From an uncultured Prochlorococcus sp. (GTDB lineage: Bacteria > Cyanobacteriota > Cyanobacteriia > PCC-6307 > Cyanobiaceae), in NCBI GenBank assembly GCA_902538225.1, contig CACBEF010000004.1, positions 43,043 through 107,042 on the forward strand: a stretch of 64,000 nt of DNA, read 5' to 3'. Within the stretch, counting starts at the first letter, position 1. The number at the start of each line of letters is the position of its first letter. The notes below the pieces were generated by a model that made no database searches, was not told where the DNA came from, and saw only the letters and a program-made list of their open reading frames with translations. The position numbers and the translations under genes are program-made. This document shows positions 1 through 9,226 of the stretch, piece after piece.

Positions 1-367
1 CGCCGATTTAATAAAAGGTTTAACATATTTGCAAAGACGTGAAATAGCAAGAAATTGGTTGTCAGCAGTAGGATTAGAAGAACATCATAAAAAGTTGCCA
101 AATGACTTATCTGGTGGTCAGAAACAAAGAGTAGCAATTGCTCGAGCTTTATCTGCTAACCCAAAACTTTTATTAGCGGATGAACCCACTTCTGCTTTAG
201 ATAGCGTCACAGGAAGAGAAATAGTTACCCTTTTGAGAAAACTAGCAAAAGAGCAAAATTGTTCTGTACTTATGGTGACGCATGATCCAAGAATTTCTGA
301 TATGGCTGATAGGATATTAAATATGGAAGATGGTAAAATATATAGTGCTCATAGTGAGCTAATATAA
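1..367 (+). CDS. ABC transporter ATP-binding protein, DevA-like (5' truncated)
   Basis: This is the C-terminal third of an ABC ATPase. It is open from the window edge (reading phase begins at base 2), so the true start lies outside. Visible motifs are the signature LSGGQKQRVAIARAL, Walker B LLLADEPTSALDS and the H-loop VLMVTHD. The ADEPTSALD form and the short C-terminus fit the LolD/MacB/DevA group, and in cyanobacteria the DevA branch of glycolipid or envelope exporters is the commonest member. The Walker A motif and the partner permease are not in view, so the substrate is inferred only. It is followed after 18 bases by a small basic protein on the same strand. Confidence 0.85.
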   Translation, partial: ADLIKGLTYLQRREIARNWLSAVGLEEHHKKLPNDLSGGQKQRVAIARALSANPKLLLADEPTSALDSVTGREIVTLLRKLAKEQNCSVLMVTHDPRISDMADRILNMEDGKIYSAHSELI

Positions 368-385
368 TTAAAAGTAAAAAATTTC

Positions 386-535
386 ATGTCTAAGAGAAGG
401 AATCTAAAAAAAGAAAAGCAGGAACGTAATCGAGCCTATGCTAGAAAATTCAAAAAAAGGAAATTAAGAACTGATGGAAGACCTGATGGTGGAAACGTTA
501 TAGGTACAGCAAATAATGGCGGTGCAGCTGATTAG
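386..535 (+). CDS. Small basic conserved-type hypothetical protein (49 aa)
   Basis: This is a 49-residue frame with ATG start. The first 30 residues are strongly basic (many Lys/Arg, beginning MSKRRNLKKEKQERNRAYAR) and the tail is rich in Gly and Asn. There is no membrane segment and no Cys. The basic N-terminus suggests contact with nucleic acid or the ribosome, but that is inference. It sits 18 bases after the DevA-like ATPase and may be co-transcribed with it. I do not recognise a named family. The strong charge bias makes a real gene more likely than a chance frame. Confidence 0.55.
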   Translation: MSKRRNLKKEKQERNRAYARKFKKRKLRTDGRPDGGNVIGTANNGGAAD

Positions 536-596
536 GGAATATCTTTTATTTTTATCTTTTGGAGTTCAATATATTATGCATATTTAAGACATAATC

Positions 597-1508
597 ATGA
601 ATGTAAGTATTGTTATACCGACTTACAATAGATTACCCATACTAGAGAAATGTCTATTTGCGCTTGAAAATCAAAAATTAAATACAAATATCAGTAATTA
701 TGAAGTAATAGTTGTTGATGATGGATCAACTGATGGGACAACCTCTTGGATAAATAAAAACAAAGCTAATCTCCCACACGTTATCCTATTTCAGCAAGAA
801 CATGGAGGGCCTGCACTTGGAAGAAATTTGGGAGTAATTAAATCAAAATATGAAATTATTATATTCATTGATAGTGATCTTATTGTTTTAGATAATTTTA
901 TAAATTGCCACGTAGAAAAATTACTTGCCTCTTGGAGGAAAAATGATAAAAAATGTTTTACCTATGGTTCGGTAGTCAATACATCTAATTTTCTAAATCC
1001 TCAGAGTGAAAAACATAAAATAATGGATACTTCTTTTGCATATTTTGCTACTGGGAATGTAGCGATATCAAAAGAATTGATTTTAAGTGTAGGATTATTT
1101 GATACTTCTTTTAGTCTTTACGGCTGGGAGGATTTAGAACTTGGAGAAAGATTAAAAAAAATTGGGACAAAATTAATTAAATGCCCAAATGCAGTAGGTT
1201 TTCATTGGCATCCGCCATTTAATTGCGAACAAATAGATTCATTAATAGCACAAGAAAAAGAGAGAGCAAAAATGGCTTTAGTGTTTTATAAGAAACACTC
1301 AAATTTAAGGGTTAGATTTATGATTCAATTAACTCCTCTCCATAATTTACTTTGGCAAATTCTTTGCTTGGGAGGACTAATCAGTGTTGATAGAATCCTT
1401 CCTTTATTAAGATACCTAGTGAATATAAGAAGAAATAGACTTGCACTTGAGATACTTAGGATCCCTCTAAATATGATTTACATTAAACAGTTAACCAAAT
1501 CAAGATAA
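597..1508 (+). CDS. Glycosyltransferase family 2
   Basis: This is a 303-residue protein with a GT-A fold of family GT2. It starts with the typical strand MNVSIVIPTYNR, followed by the nucleotide-sugar motif VVDDGSTDGT (about residues 39-48), GGPALGRNLG, the metal-binding DxD-type FIDSDLIV (about 91-98) and the acceptor-loop GWEDLELGERL (about 175). It presumably transfers a sugar to a cell-surface lipid or polysaccharide; donor and acceptor cannot be read from sequence. The C-terminal part (about 235-260) is moderately hydrophobic and could lie against the membrane. It stands alone between the small basic protein and the rpsB leader. Confidence 0.9.
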   Translation: MNVSIVIPTYNRLPILEKCLFALENQKLNTNISNYEVIVVDDGSTDGTTSWINKNKANLPHVILFQQEHGGPALGRNLGVIKSKYEIIIFIDSDLIVLDNFINCHVEKLLASWRKNDKKCFTYGSVVNTSNFLNPQSEKHKIMDTSFAYFATGNVAISKELILSVGLFDTSFSLYGWEDLELGERLKKIGTKLIKCPNAVGFHWHPPFNCEQIDSLIAQEKERAKMALVFYKKHSNLRVRFMIQLTPLHNLLWQILCLGGLISVDRILPLLRYLVNIRRNRLALEILRIPLNMIYIKQLTKSR

Positions 1509-1561
1509 AAAACTTTTAGAAATACACATCACTTGCTAAGATAGATGAATTAAATTTCACA

Positions 1562-1625
1562 CATCTGACAGTTTCGGGTGAATTATTAATATTAATTCCC
1601 CGTCAGATGGAGGCTAACCCGAAAC
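1562..1625 (+). promoter_or_regulatory. rpsB 5' leader with pseudoknot-type pairing
   Basis: Two perfect complementary segments interleave. CATCTGAC (1562-1569) pairs with GTCAGATG (1602-1609), and GTTTCGGGT (1571-1579) pairs with ACCCGAAAC (1617-1625). The order A-B-A'-B' gives an H-type pseudoknot, or two mutually exclusive hairpins. Between B and A' lies a further 6-bp hairpin (1580-1585 with 1593-1598). GGAGG at 1609-1613 lies between the two 3' strands, 24 bases before the rpsB ATG, and the last pair is 12 bases before it. Autogenous control of rpsB-tsf by S2 through a leader RNA is known in gamma-proteobacteria. That this element does the same is inference. Confidence 0.7.
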
Positions 1626-1637
1626 CCTTTTTAAATT

Positions 1638-2342
1638 ATGGCTGTTGTATCACTATCAGAAATGATGGAAGCTGGTGCTCATTTTGGGCATCAAACTAGA
1701 CGTTGGAATCCCAAGATGTCTAAATATATATATTGCGCGAGAAATGGTGTTCATATTATTGATCTTGTAAAAACAGCATTGTGTATGAACAATGCATATA
1801 AATGGACGAGAAACGCAGCAAAAAGCGGTAAACGTTTCCTATTTGTCGGTACAAAAAAACAAGCATCAGATGTAGTAGCTCAGGAAGCTACACGCTGTGG
1901 AGCTGCATATGTAAATCAAAGATGGCTGGGAGGGATGTTGACTAATTGGACAACAATGAAAGCTAGGATTGAAAGATTAAAGGATCTAGAAAGAATGGAA
2001 AGTAGTGGTTCAATAGCAATGAGGCCTAAAAAAGAAGCTGCAGTATTAAGGAGAGAACTTGAAAGATTACAAAAATACTTAGGTGGACTTAAGGGTATGA
2101 GAAGATTACCAGATGTAGTTGTATTGGTTGATCAGAGAAGAGAATCTAATGCAGTATTAGAAGCTAGAAAATTAGATATCTCATTAGTATCAATGTTGGA
2201 TACAAATTGCGATCCAGATTTGTGTGAAGTTCCAATTCCTTGTAACGATGATGCCGTTAGATCTGTGCAACTTATTTTAGGAAGACTTGCAGATGCCATA
2301 AATGAGGGTAGAAAGGGCTCTAATGCCGAAAGAAAAAATTAA
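1638..2342 (+). CDS. rpsB: 30S ribosomal protein S2
   Basis: This 234-residue protein is the S2 subunit of the small ribosomal subunit. The start is the family-typical [25 protein letters not shown] written through GAHFGHQ, and conserved segments include [22 protein letters not shown] and [13 protein letters not shown]. The length matches bacterial S2 without extension. The ATG at 1638 lies just after the structured leader. tsf follows after 44 bases, the ancestral rpsB-tsf order, so the two are probably one transcript under leader control. Confidence 0.98.
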   Translation: MAVVSLSEMMEAGAHFGHQTRRWNPKMSKYIYCARNGVHIIDLVKTALCMNNAYKWTRNAAKSGKRFLFVGTKKQASDVVAQEATRCGAAYVNQRWLGGMLTNWTTMKARIERLKDLERMESSGSIAMRPKKEAAVLRRELERLQKYLGGLKGMRRLPDVVVLVDQRRESNAVLEARKLDISLVSMLDTNCDPDLCEVPIPCNDDAVRSVQLILGRLADAINEGRKGSNAERKN

Positions 2343-2386
2343 ATTCCAATTTAAAACTTACTATTCACTATTTTTTATTATTTCAA

Positions 2387-3043
2387 ATGGGAAACATTAC
2401 AGCAAAACTTGTAAAAGATCTTAGAGACAAAACTGGCGCAGGAATGATGGACTGCAAAAAAGCACTTAACGAAACTGAAGGAAATCTAGATAAAGCTTTG
2501 GAATGGTTAAGAAAGAAAGGCATAGCTAGTGCTGAAAAGAAATCGGGAAGAGTAGCGGCCGAAGGGTCAATTGGTAGTTATATACATACTGGATCAAGAG
2601 TCGGAGTTTTACTAGAGTTAAATTGTGAAACTGATTTCGTTGCTAGAGGTGATATATTCCAATCTCTGTTGAAGGATGTTTCAATGCAAGTTGCAGCATG
2701 CCCAAATGTTGAGTATGTATCAATTGATGAAATACCTCAAGATGTTGTGGAAAAAGAAAAGCAGATTGAAATGGGTAGGGATGATTTATCTGGAAAACCA
2801 GAACAAATTAAAGAAAAAATAGTTGAAGGGAGAATAGCAAAAAGACTAAATGAGCTTGTTTTGCTTTCACAACCCTACATTAAAGATAGTTCTCTAACAG
2901 TTGAGGATCTTGTTAAACAAGCAGCTGCAAAAATTGGGGAAAATATCAAAGTAAGACGCTTTACAAGATATACATTGGGTGAAGGTATCGAAAAAAATCA
3001 GATGGACTTTGCTGAAGAGGTTGCATCAATGCAAACAAACTAG
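2387..3043 (+). CDS. tsf: Translation elongation factor Ts
   Basis: EF-Ts recycles EF-Tu from the GDP to the GTP form. The 218-residue length is the short form common in cyanobacteria (E. coli has about 283). The UBA-like N-terminus contains [19 protein letters not shown] (residues about 9-27), followed by LEWLRKKG, and the core has [13 protein letters not shown] with the TDFV motif that contacts EF-Tu. The start ATG is clear. It is the second gene of rpsB-tsf. The next gene begins within five bases of its stop, or overlaps it if an upstream GTG is used. Confidence 0.98.
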   Translation: MGNITAKLVKDLRDKTGAGMMDCKKALNETEGNLDKALEWLRKKGIASAEKKSGRVAAEGSIGSYIHTGSRVGVLLELNCETDFVARGDIFQSLLKDVSMQVAACPNVEYVSIDEIPQDVVEKEKQIEMGRDDLSGKPEQIKEKIVEGRIAKRLNELVLLSQPYIKDSSLTVEDLVKQAAAKIGENIKVRRFTRYTLGEGIEKNQMDFAEEVASMQTN

Positions 3044-3047
3044 TCAC

Positions 3048-4127
3048 TTGAATGATTTGAATAATTTCAATAATTACATAGATAAAATCGACTCTCAATT
3101 AGAGAGAGCAGACATGCAAAAAAGAATATTAACTAGAAATATCTATAGGGAATATGAACTTTATCTTAATCTCGTAAGAGATCTACTTTTCATCTCTGTA
3201 GAAAAAGGACTTAATCAAATATATAGTTATCCAACAATTAATGATAATTTTTTAAATGAAAATGAATACTTTAGTCTTTTTGAAAAAAAAATAAGTAAAT
3301 TAATATTTACGAATTTGCCCTTTTTAACTTTAGAACAATTAAAGATAAATGAAATTGAAAAAAATATAAATAATGAAATTAATCTTACTACTTTTGATAG
3401 TGCTACAAAAACAAACGATGATCAAAAAGAAAAATTTCTATATGAAGATAGTCTTCAATTAAAAGAACCCACTCAGTTAGATATTAGTAAAGACTTTTCA
3501 AATACTTCTGAATATTATCAAGCTTATAATTATGAGAAATTTGTATCACTTGATTTAGATCATAACGACCATAATAATTATTTATCTAAAAACAATATTT
3601 TTGAAAATTTAGGATTTGAAAAACAATTTATTTCTTCCCTACTTGAATTAATAGGAGAAGAAAAGGTGGAAAAACTAAGACATCCAGAAAAAGAAAATAT
3701 CAAACAAATGGATAATTTACCAAAAAATCAGATTCTTAATAATTTTGATTTAATTGACAAGTCATTGGAAAATTTACTATTGAATCTTTCATATGATATT
3801 AACCAAGAATTATTCAAGGCAAATCTAATAAAAAAGATGATATCTAAAGATTCCTTTGATTACTTAGTAGGCAAAAATTTTATGATAAAACATCCATATC
3901 CTTTTGTTATTAATTTTGAATTAAACTTAAATCGGGCATCATTAAACGGCAATAATTTTCCAAACCTTATTTTCTTCAATATATCTACTGTTGAATTGGA
4001 GTTTAAAAATTTAAATCTATCTATTCAAAGGAACAAAATAAATGAGTTAAAAAATCAATTTCAGCGTTTGATTAAAAAAGAGACATATTGGAAGCAAAAA
4101 GAAATAACTTTGAATAAGATACGTTGA
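3048..4127 (+). CDS. Hypothetical protein downstream of tsf (about 359 aa)
   Basis: This long frame is rich in Asn, Lys, Leu and acidic residues, with no membrane segment. The N-terminal part looks helical and the middle third (about residues 110-180) is low in complexity and probably disordered. I do not recognise a family. The start is uncertain: TTG at 3048 just after the tsf stop is chosen; GTG at 2979 would overlap tsf by 65 bases, and an ATG near 3114 would shorten it. The position between tsf and recG on one strand suggests an operon. Length and coding bias support a real, poorly conserved protein. Confidence 0.8.
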   Translation: MNDLNNFNNYIDKIDSQLERADMQKRILTRNIYREYELYLNLVRDLLFISVEKGLNQIYSYPTINDNFLNENEYFSLFEKKISKLIFTNLPFLTLEQLKINEIEKNINNEINLTTFDSATKTNDDQKEKFLYEDSLQLKEPTQLDISKDFSNTSEYYQAYNYEKFVSLDLDHNDHNNYLSKNNIFENLGFEKQFISSLLELIGEEKVEKLRHPEKENIKQMDNLPKNQILNNFDLIDKSLENLLLNLSYDINQELFKANLIKKMISKDSFDYLVGKNFMIKHPYPFVINFELNLNRASLNGNNFPNLIFFNISTVELEFKNLNLSIQRNKINELKNQFQRLIKKETYWKQKEITLNKIR

Positions 4128-4149
4128 AAAAATAACTCTTTTTTCAAAT

Positions 4150-6606
4150 GTGACTATTAGCGGGAATCATAATAAATTAATTAAAGATTGGATAAGACCT
4201 CTTCAAAAATCCCTTACTATTGAGACTGAAAACAAATTCATTAATACTTTAGGAAGAGAAAAATATTTTAATGATTATTTGCATGAATCATTAAAAAAAC
4301 TAGATAATCTAAATCTCTCAGACGAATATTTAAGGATATTTTATGAATTTTCTAATAAATATAATGAATATAATAAATTAGATGAAAATCAAAGAAAAAG
4401 GTTAATTATAGATACAAGAAAAAATCTTTATAAACTAGGTAAAACTCTAGAAATAGAAAGTTCTAATAATATTTCTAATAATGTTTTTCTCAATAAAGAT
4501 GATTCAAGTTTGTCTTTTGATTCAGATATTTCATTAATAAAAAATGTAGGAAAAGTTTATAAAAATAAGCTTAATGAATTAGGGATATTTCATATAAAAG
4601 ATCTAATTAATTATTTCCCTCGAACATATCTAGACTATACGAATAGAGTCAAGATAATAAATTTAAAACCAGATAATTTATACACGTGCATCGCAAATGT
4701 TAAAAGATTTTATATTCATAAGAGTAAAAAAAATAGTAATTTGTCAATAATGAATATTGTAGTTTCTGATGAAACGTCTTCAATAAAGGTTACAAAATTT
4801 TTTTTAGGAAGAAGATTTAGATCTTACTCCTTCTTCACATCTCAAAAATCTTTGTACACTCCTGGTACCAAATTAGCAATTTCCGGTAAGGTTAAATTGA
4901 CAGAGTATGGCAAAACTTTTGTAGATCCGCAGATTGAAATTCTTAAGGATAACAATGATAATTTTAATTTCTCAGGCAAAATATTACCTTTGTATTCATT
5001 AGGTGAAGCATTATCAAATATGAGTTTTATAAAACTTATGAAAAAGGTACTAATTTATGCAAAGCAATATCCAGAAATTTTAAATAAAAAGCAACTTGAT
5101 TCATTATCTTTATTGTCAAAAGGAGAGTCCTTGATTAATATTCATTTTCCACCAACTCAACAGGCACTTATTGAGTCAAAAAAACGTTTGGTTTTTGATG
5201 AGTTATTCCTACTTCAAATCAAGTTTCTACTTAGAAAAAGAAAGAAGAATAAAAATATAACTTCCCAACAAATACCTCAAAAGAAATCTTTATTAAAAGA
5301 ATTTTTAAATACTTTTCCTTTTGCATTAACAAAATCTCAAGAAAATGTTTTAAATGAAATTAAGAAAGATTTATCTAGTCCCGTACCAATGTCTAGATTG
5401 CTTCAGGGAGATGTAGGAAGCGGTAAAACCATAATTGCAATAGCTTCTCTTTTACTTGTCATTGAAAAAAACCTGCAAGGTGCATTTATGGTTCCAACTG
5501 AGGTGTTAGCAGAACAGCATTATAAAAATTTATTGAAATATTTGAACCCTCTTTTAGTTTCTGTTGAACTACTTACTGGAAATACTCCTCAAAAAAAGAG
5601 AAAAGAAATTTTCTCTAATTTAAACAATGGATTAGTTGACATCCTCGTAGGTACTCATGCATTATTTGAGGATAAGGTCATCTTTAATGCATTAGGTATG
5701 GTCGTGATTGATGAACAACATAGATTTGGAGTTACTCAAAGAAATAGATTATTAAACAAAGGAGAGAATACTAACTTGTTATCAATGACAGCAACACCAA
5801 TTCCAAGAACTCTTGCGCTTTCTATTTATGGTGATTTAGATGTGAGTCAAATTACAGAACTCCCTCCTGGGAGAGTTCCAATAACAACAAAAATAATTTC
5901 AGAAGATGATTTAACTAACTTGTTCAAGATTGTTGAAGATGAGATCAATAAGGGAAAGCAAGCTTATGTGATTTTGCCACTTATAGAAGATTCAGAAAAA
6001 ATGAATTTAAGCTCCGCAAAGAAAATATTCAAATATTTATCAGAAGAGGTCTTTTTTAATAAAAAAGTTGGATTATTACATGGCAAATTAAGTTCACAAG
6101 AAAAAAATGAAGTAATTAATTCTTTTTTAAAGAATGAAATTAATATATTGGTTTCAACCACAGTAATTGAGGTTGGCATTGATGTGCCTAACGCCACAAT
6201 TATGATCATTTATAATTCGGACAGATTTGGATTGTCCCAGCTACATCAATTAAGGGGGAGAGTTGGTAGAGGATCAACAAAATCTTTTTGTTATCTGGTA
6301 ACCCCCGATAAAAATGGATTAGAAAATAAACGACTTTGTGTTTTGCAAAAATCTAATGATGGCTTTTATATTGCTGAAAAAGACTTGGAGCTTAGAGGGC
6401 CTGGCCAGATTTTAGGATATAGACAATCCGGATTGCCTGATTTTGTACTGGACAATTTACCTAACAATAAATTTCTTATTGATAAGGCTCGTGAAGAGGC
6501 TACTAAGATTGTTAGTGATGATCCTGATTTAAAAGAAAATATTGTTTTAAGGAATATACTTATTGATAATTCTGATAATAAATTCATTCATGATTTTTTG
6601 AATTGA
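4150..6606 (+). CDS. recG: ATP-dependent DNA helicase RecG
   Basis: RecG remodels stalled replication forks and Holliday junctions. The 818-residue protein has an N-terminal extension of about 130 residues, as in other cyanobacteria. It then has the wedge/OB region (about 130-270), Walker A GDVGSGKT at about 420-427, the DExH box as DEQHRFG near 521, motif III SMTATPIPRTL, and the helicase C domain with VIEVGIDVPNATIM and QLRGRVGRG. The start is GTG at 4150, 22 bases after the preceding gene. All helicase motifs are intact. Confidence 0.97.
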   Translation: MTISGNHNKLIKDWIRPLQKSLTIETENKFINTLGREKYFNDYLHESLKKLDNLNLSDEYLRIFYEFSNKYNEYNKLDENQRKRLIIDTRKNLYKLGKTLEIESSNNISNNVFLNKDDSSLSFDSDISLIKNVGKVYKNKLNELGIFHIKDLINYFPRTYLDYTNRVKIINLKPDNLYTCIANVKRFYIHKSKKNSNLSIMNIVVSDETSSIKVTKFFLGRRFRSYSFFTSQKSLYTPGTKLAISGKVKLTEYGKTFVDPQIEILKDNNDNFNFSGKILPLYSLGEALSNMSFIKLMKKVLIYAKQYPEILNKKQLDSLSLLSKGESLINIHFPPTQQALIESKKRLVFDELFLLQIKFLLRKRKKNKNITSQQIPQKKSLLKEFLNTFPFALTKSQENVLNEIKKDLSSPVPMSRLLQGDVGSGKTIIAIASLLLVIEKNLQGAFMVPTEVLAEQHYKNLLKYLNPLLVSVELLTGNTPQKKRKEIFSNLNNGLVDILVGTHALFEDKVIFNALGMVVIDEQHRFGVTQRNRLLNKGENTNLLSMTATPIPRTLALSIYGDLDVSQITELPPGRVPITTKIISEDDLTNLFKIVEDEINKGKQAYVILPLIEDSEKMNLSSAKKIFKYLSEEVFFNKKVGLLHGKLSSQEKNEVINSFLKNEINILVSTTVIEVGIDVPNATIMIIYNSDRFGLSQLHQLRGRVGRGSTKSFCYLVTPDKNGLENKRLCVLQKSNDGFYIAEKDLELRGPGQILGYRQSGLPDFVLDNLPNNKFLIDKAREEATKIVSDDPDLKENIVLRNILIDNSDNKFIHDFLN

Positions 6607-6663
6607 AAACTATCATTGTAATTTTTGATATATATGCAACTATAAATCAATTGCAAATTTCAA

Positions 6664-7347
6664 TTGAAAATTTGGAATAAAATACCAATTAAAGATAATG
6701 GAGATAAATTAATAGCTATACCTAGCTGCCTAAAATTTTTAGATCCACACCCTTACTTTCATTTAGGAGCACCTTACAAAGATAAAACTTCTATTTGGAA
6801 ATTAAGGGAGGAGGTCATAAATAGATTAGTAAAAGTAAATGATTATTTGATATCAAAGAGTAGTTTTAACCTTTTAATTTATGACAGTTGGCGACCTTTA
6901 GAAGTTCAGGAATTTATGTTTAAAAGAGCATTTTTATTAGAGTGTGAAAAATCTGATATTGATATTTCTTTTGAAAATATAAAATCTTATCCATCCATTT
7001 TAAAAAAAGTTGAAAAATTTTGGGCATATCCTTCTTATGACACTAGGTGTCCTCCCCCTCATTCAACTGGGGGTGCATTGGATGTTTGTTTATCAGATAA
7101 AGACGGAAATCTTTTTGAAATGGGAAGTATGGTTGATCAAATGGATGAGACCTCAAATCCTTATTTTTATGCAAGCATAAAGAATGAAGAAGCAATTATT
7201 TGGAATAGTAGAAGAAATTTATTAAGGGAAATTATGACTAAATTCGGATTTGCGCAACATCCTAATGAATGGTGGCATTTTAGTTATGGCGATCAATTAT
7301 GGGCTTGGAAAAATAAAAAAGCAAATGCCCTTTATGGAAAAATTTAA
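6664..7347 (+). CDS. ddpX: D-alanyl-D-alanine dipeptidase, VanX/DdpX family (M15D)
   Basis: This is a 227-residue zinc peptidase expected to cleave free D-Ala-D-Ala. The catalytic arginine lies in YDSWRPLEVQ, the zinc site HxxxxxxD in PPHSTGGALDVCL, and the catalytic Glu with the third zinc His in NEWWHFSYG. There is no signal peptide, so it should act in the cytoplasm, recycling wall dipeptide rather than trimming the wall. Only TTG at 6664 offers a start, because a stop lies upstream in frame. It runs convergent with sir, three bases apart. Calling it a resistance gene would be wrong; this is a housekeeping homologue. Confidence 0.88.
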   Translation: MKIWNKIPIKDNGDKLIAIPSCLKFLDPHPYFHLGAPYKDKTSIWKLREEVINRLVKVNDYLISKSSFNLLIYDSWRPLEVQEFMFKRAFLLECEKSDIDISFENIKSYPSILKKVEKFWAYPSYDTRCPPPHSTGGALDVCLSDKDGNLFEMGSMVDQMDETSNPYFYASIKNEEAIIWNSRRNLLREIMTKFGFAQHPNEWWHFSYGDQLWAWKNKKANALYGKI

Positions 7348-7350
7348 ATT

Positions 7351-9138
7351 CTATTGATTTTTATTTAGTAAATTCAATATATAATTTTCATCTTGAGTAT
7401 TTATAAAATCTCCGAAATCCAAATCTAAATTACTTTTCCAATTATCAAATAATGGTTGAAGAGTTTTTTCTAAATCGTTAAGTTCCATTCTTTGTAAAAA
7501 TGGTTTAGCAAGCCTTTGTAGATTTTTACTACCCCCCAACCACAATTGGTATTTGTTTTGCCCACTTCCAACAAGTGCTAATTCGGCCATATAAGGCCTG
7601 GTACATCCATTCGGACATCCTGTCATTCTGAATAATATTGTCTTTTGTATTTTTAGATCTAATAGTAAATTTTCAATCCTTTTTAATACATCAGGTAATA
7701 TTCTTTCAGCTTCAGTCATTGCAAGACCACAAAGTGGTAAAGCAGGACAAGCTAAAGCGTGTCTTTGTATTTTATTAATTTTTTCTAAATTTTCGTATCC
7801 AATTTTTGATAGAGATTTTTGAATTTCACCTTTGTTTTTATTGGCGATATTACAAAGTAAAATATCTTGATTAGGTGTGAGTCTTAAATCTAAATTATAA
7901 TTTTTAACAATACTTGTGATGGTATTCTTCTTCTCTCCAGATAATCTCCCTGATAATAGTGGTAAACCTACGAAATAGGAGGTTTTATTTTGTTTATGCC
8001 AACCTAAGTAATCAATAAGAATCTTATCAGGTTCTTTTCTGATTTTTTTAATTTCTTTTTTGAAATACTTATCAGAAAGTATCTTTTTGAACCATTTAAT
8101 ACCTTTTCTATGAAGAAGATATTTCATTCTCGAATTTTTTCTTGACTTTCTATCACCATAATCTCTTTGAATAGCCACAATGCTTTGTATTAATTCATAA
8201 ACATAAGGTTCTTCAACATATCCAAGTGGATCTGCAATTCTGGCAAACGTCTCTTCATTATTATGTGTGCGACCCATACCACCTCCAACGTAGAAGTTGC
8301 ACCCTTCTAAGTTTCCATCTTTAGAGGTAAAGGCAACTAATCCTATGTCATTGGTAAGAAGATCAACAGAATTGTCTCCAGGAACTGTAACAGCACATTT
8401 GAATTTTCTCGGTAAATAAGTTGAACCATAGAGAGGTTCATCTTTTATCCCACTAAAAACATTATCGTTGAATTGAAGCTTCCTAATTGCTTCAATATCT
8501 TTGTCAGGCTTTATGGTGTACTCTAAATCTCCATCAGCCCAAAGCTCTAAAAAAGTGCCTTGGCCAGCCATTGGGGTGAGAAGATCTGCAACTTTTTTTG
8601 CCAATGCTCTTGCAATATTATAGTCTGGCGAATCAAATGGAGCCGCAGGGGCCATAACGTTTCTATTTATGTCTCCACATGCAGCTAATGTGGAGCCCAT
8701 TGAATTTACTATTGTTTGAATTACTTCCTTCAGGTTCTCCTTTCTAATTCCATGCATTTGAAAGGCTTGTCTTGTAGTGGCCCTAAGTGTTCCATTACCT
8801 AGTTTTTCAGATAATTCATCTAATGCTAAAAATAATTTCCCAGAAACTTCACCGCCCGGATTTCTTAACCTAAGCATCATTTGCCAATCTTTACTTTTGC
8901 CAGGCATTCTATTTTCCCTGTTATCTTGTTGATAACTACCATGAAATTTTAATAACTGAACTGCATCGTTGGTAAAATGATCGCTCTCATTGACTAATTC
9001 CGTAGCAAGTGGTTCTTTAAGAAATTGGCTACTTTTTTTAAAATTTTCAAATTTAGAAACTTCTAGTCCATTTGCCAAACAAACAGTTTCTTCCTTGGCA
9101 GAATCTTTTTTCTTTTTTACTTTCTCAACCTTAATCAA
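7351..9138 (-). CDS. sir: Ferredoxin-sulfite reductase
   Basis: This 595-residue protein carries out six-electron reduction of sulfite to sulfide using reduced ferredoxin in sulfur assimilation. Two nitrite/sulfite reductase ferredoxin-like halves are visible. The cluster-siroheme cysteines are in CPALPLCGLAMTEAE and TGCPNGCTRPYMAEL. Siroheme-site arginines lie in the TTRQAFQMHGI segment and the CGDINRNVM segment. The start is TTG at 9138; the first 25 residues are Lys/Glu-rich and not part of the fold. It diverges from glyS over an 88-base spacer that must hold both promoters. Confidence 0.96.
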   Translation of the reverse strand: MIKVEKVKKKKDSAKEETVCLANGLEVSKFENFKKSSQFLKEPLATELVNESDHFTNDAVQLLKFHGSYQQDNRENRMPGKSKDWQMMLRLRNPGGEVSGKLFLALDELSEKLGNGTLRATTRQAFQMHGIRKENLKEVIQTIVNSMGSTLAACGDINRNVMAPAAPFDSPDYNIARALAKKVADLLTPMAGQGTFLELWADGDLEYTIKPDKDIEAIRKLQFNDNVFSGIKDEPLYGSTYLPRKFKCAVTVPGDNSVDLLTNDIGLVAFTSKDGNLEGCNFYVGGGMGRTHNNEETFARIADPLGYVEEPYVYELIQSIVAIQRDYGDRKSRKNSRMKYLLHRKGIKWFKKILSDKYFKKEIKKIRKEPDKILIDYLGWHKQNKTSYFVGLPLLSGRLSGEKKNTITSIVKNYNLDLRLTPNQDILLCNIANKNKGEIQKSLSKIGYENLEKINKIQRHALACPALPLCGLAMTEAERILPDVLKRIENLLLDLKIQKTILFRMTGCPNGCTRPYMAELALVGSGQNKYQLWLGGSKNLQRLAKPFLQRMELNDLEKTLQPLFDNWKSNLDLDFGDFINTQDENYILNLLNKNQ

Positions 9139-9226
9139 AGGACCAAAAAATATCTCTTTTTATACATTAGCGAAAAGCTTATTTAACTGGCAGTAAATTA
9201 TAGTAAGTGAAGTCATATTTTTTTTC

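Noticed and set aside
2979..3047. GTG start at 2979 for the gene after tsf
   Set aside because: It would overlap the tsf coding region by 65 bases, and the added residues are simply tsf read in another frame.
6664..7347. VanX-like and VanY-like genes as a vancomycin-resistance system
   Set aside because: vanH, vanA, vanR and vanS homologues are absent nearby and the two genes are 5.5 kb apart; they fit ordinary wall recycling and trimming.
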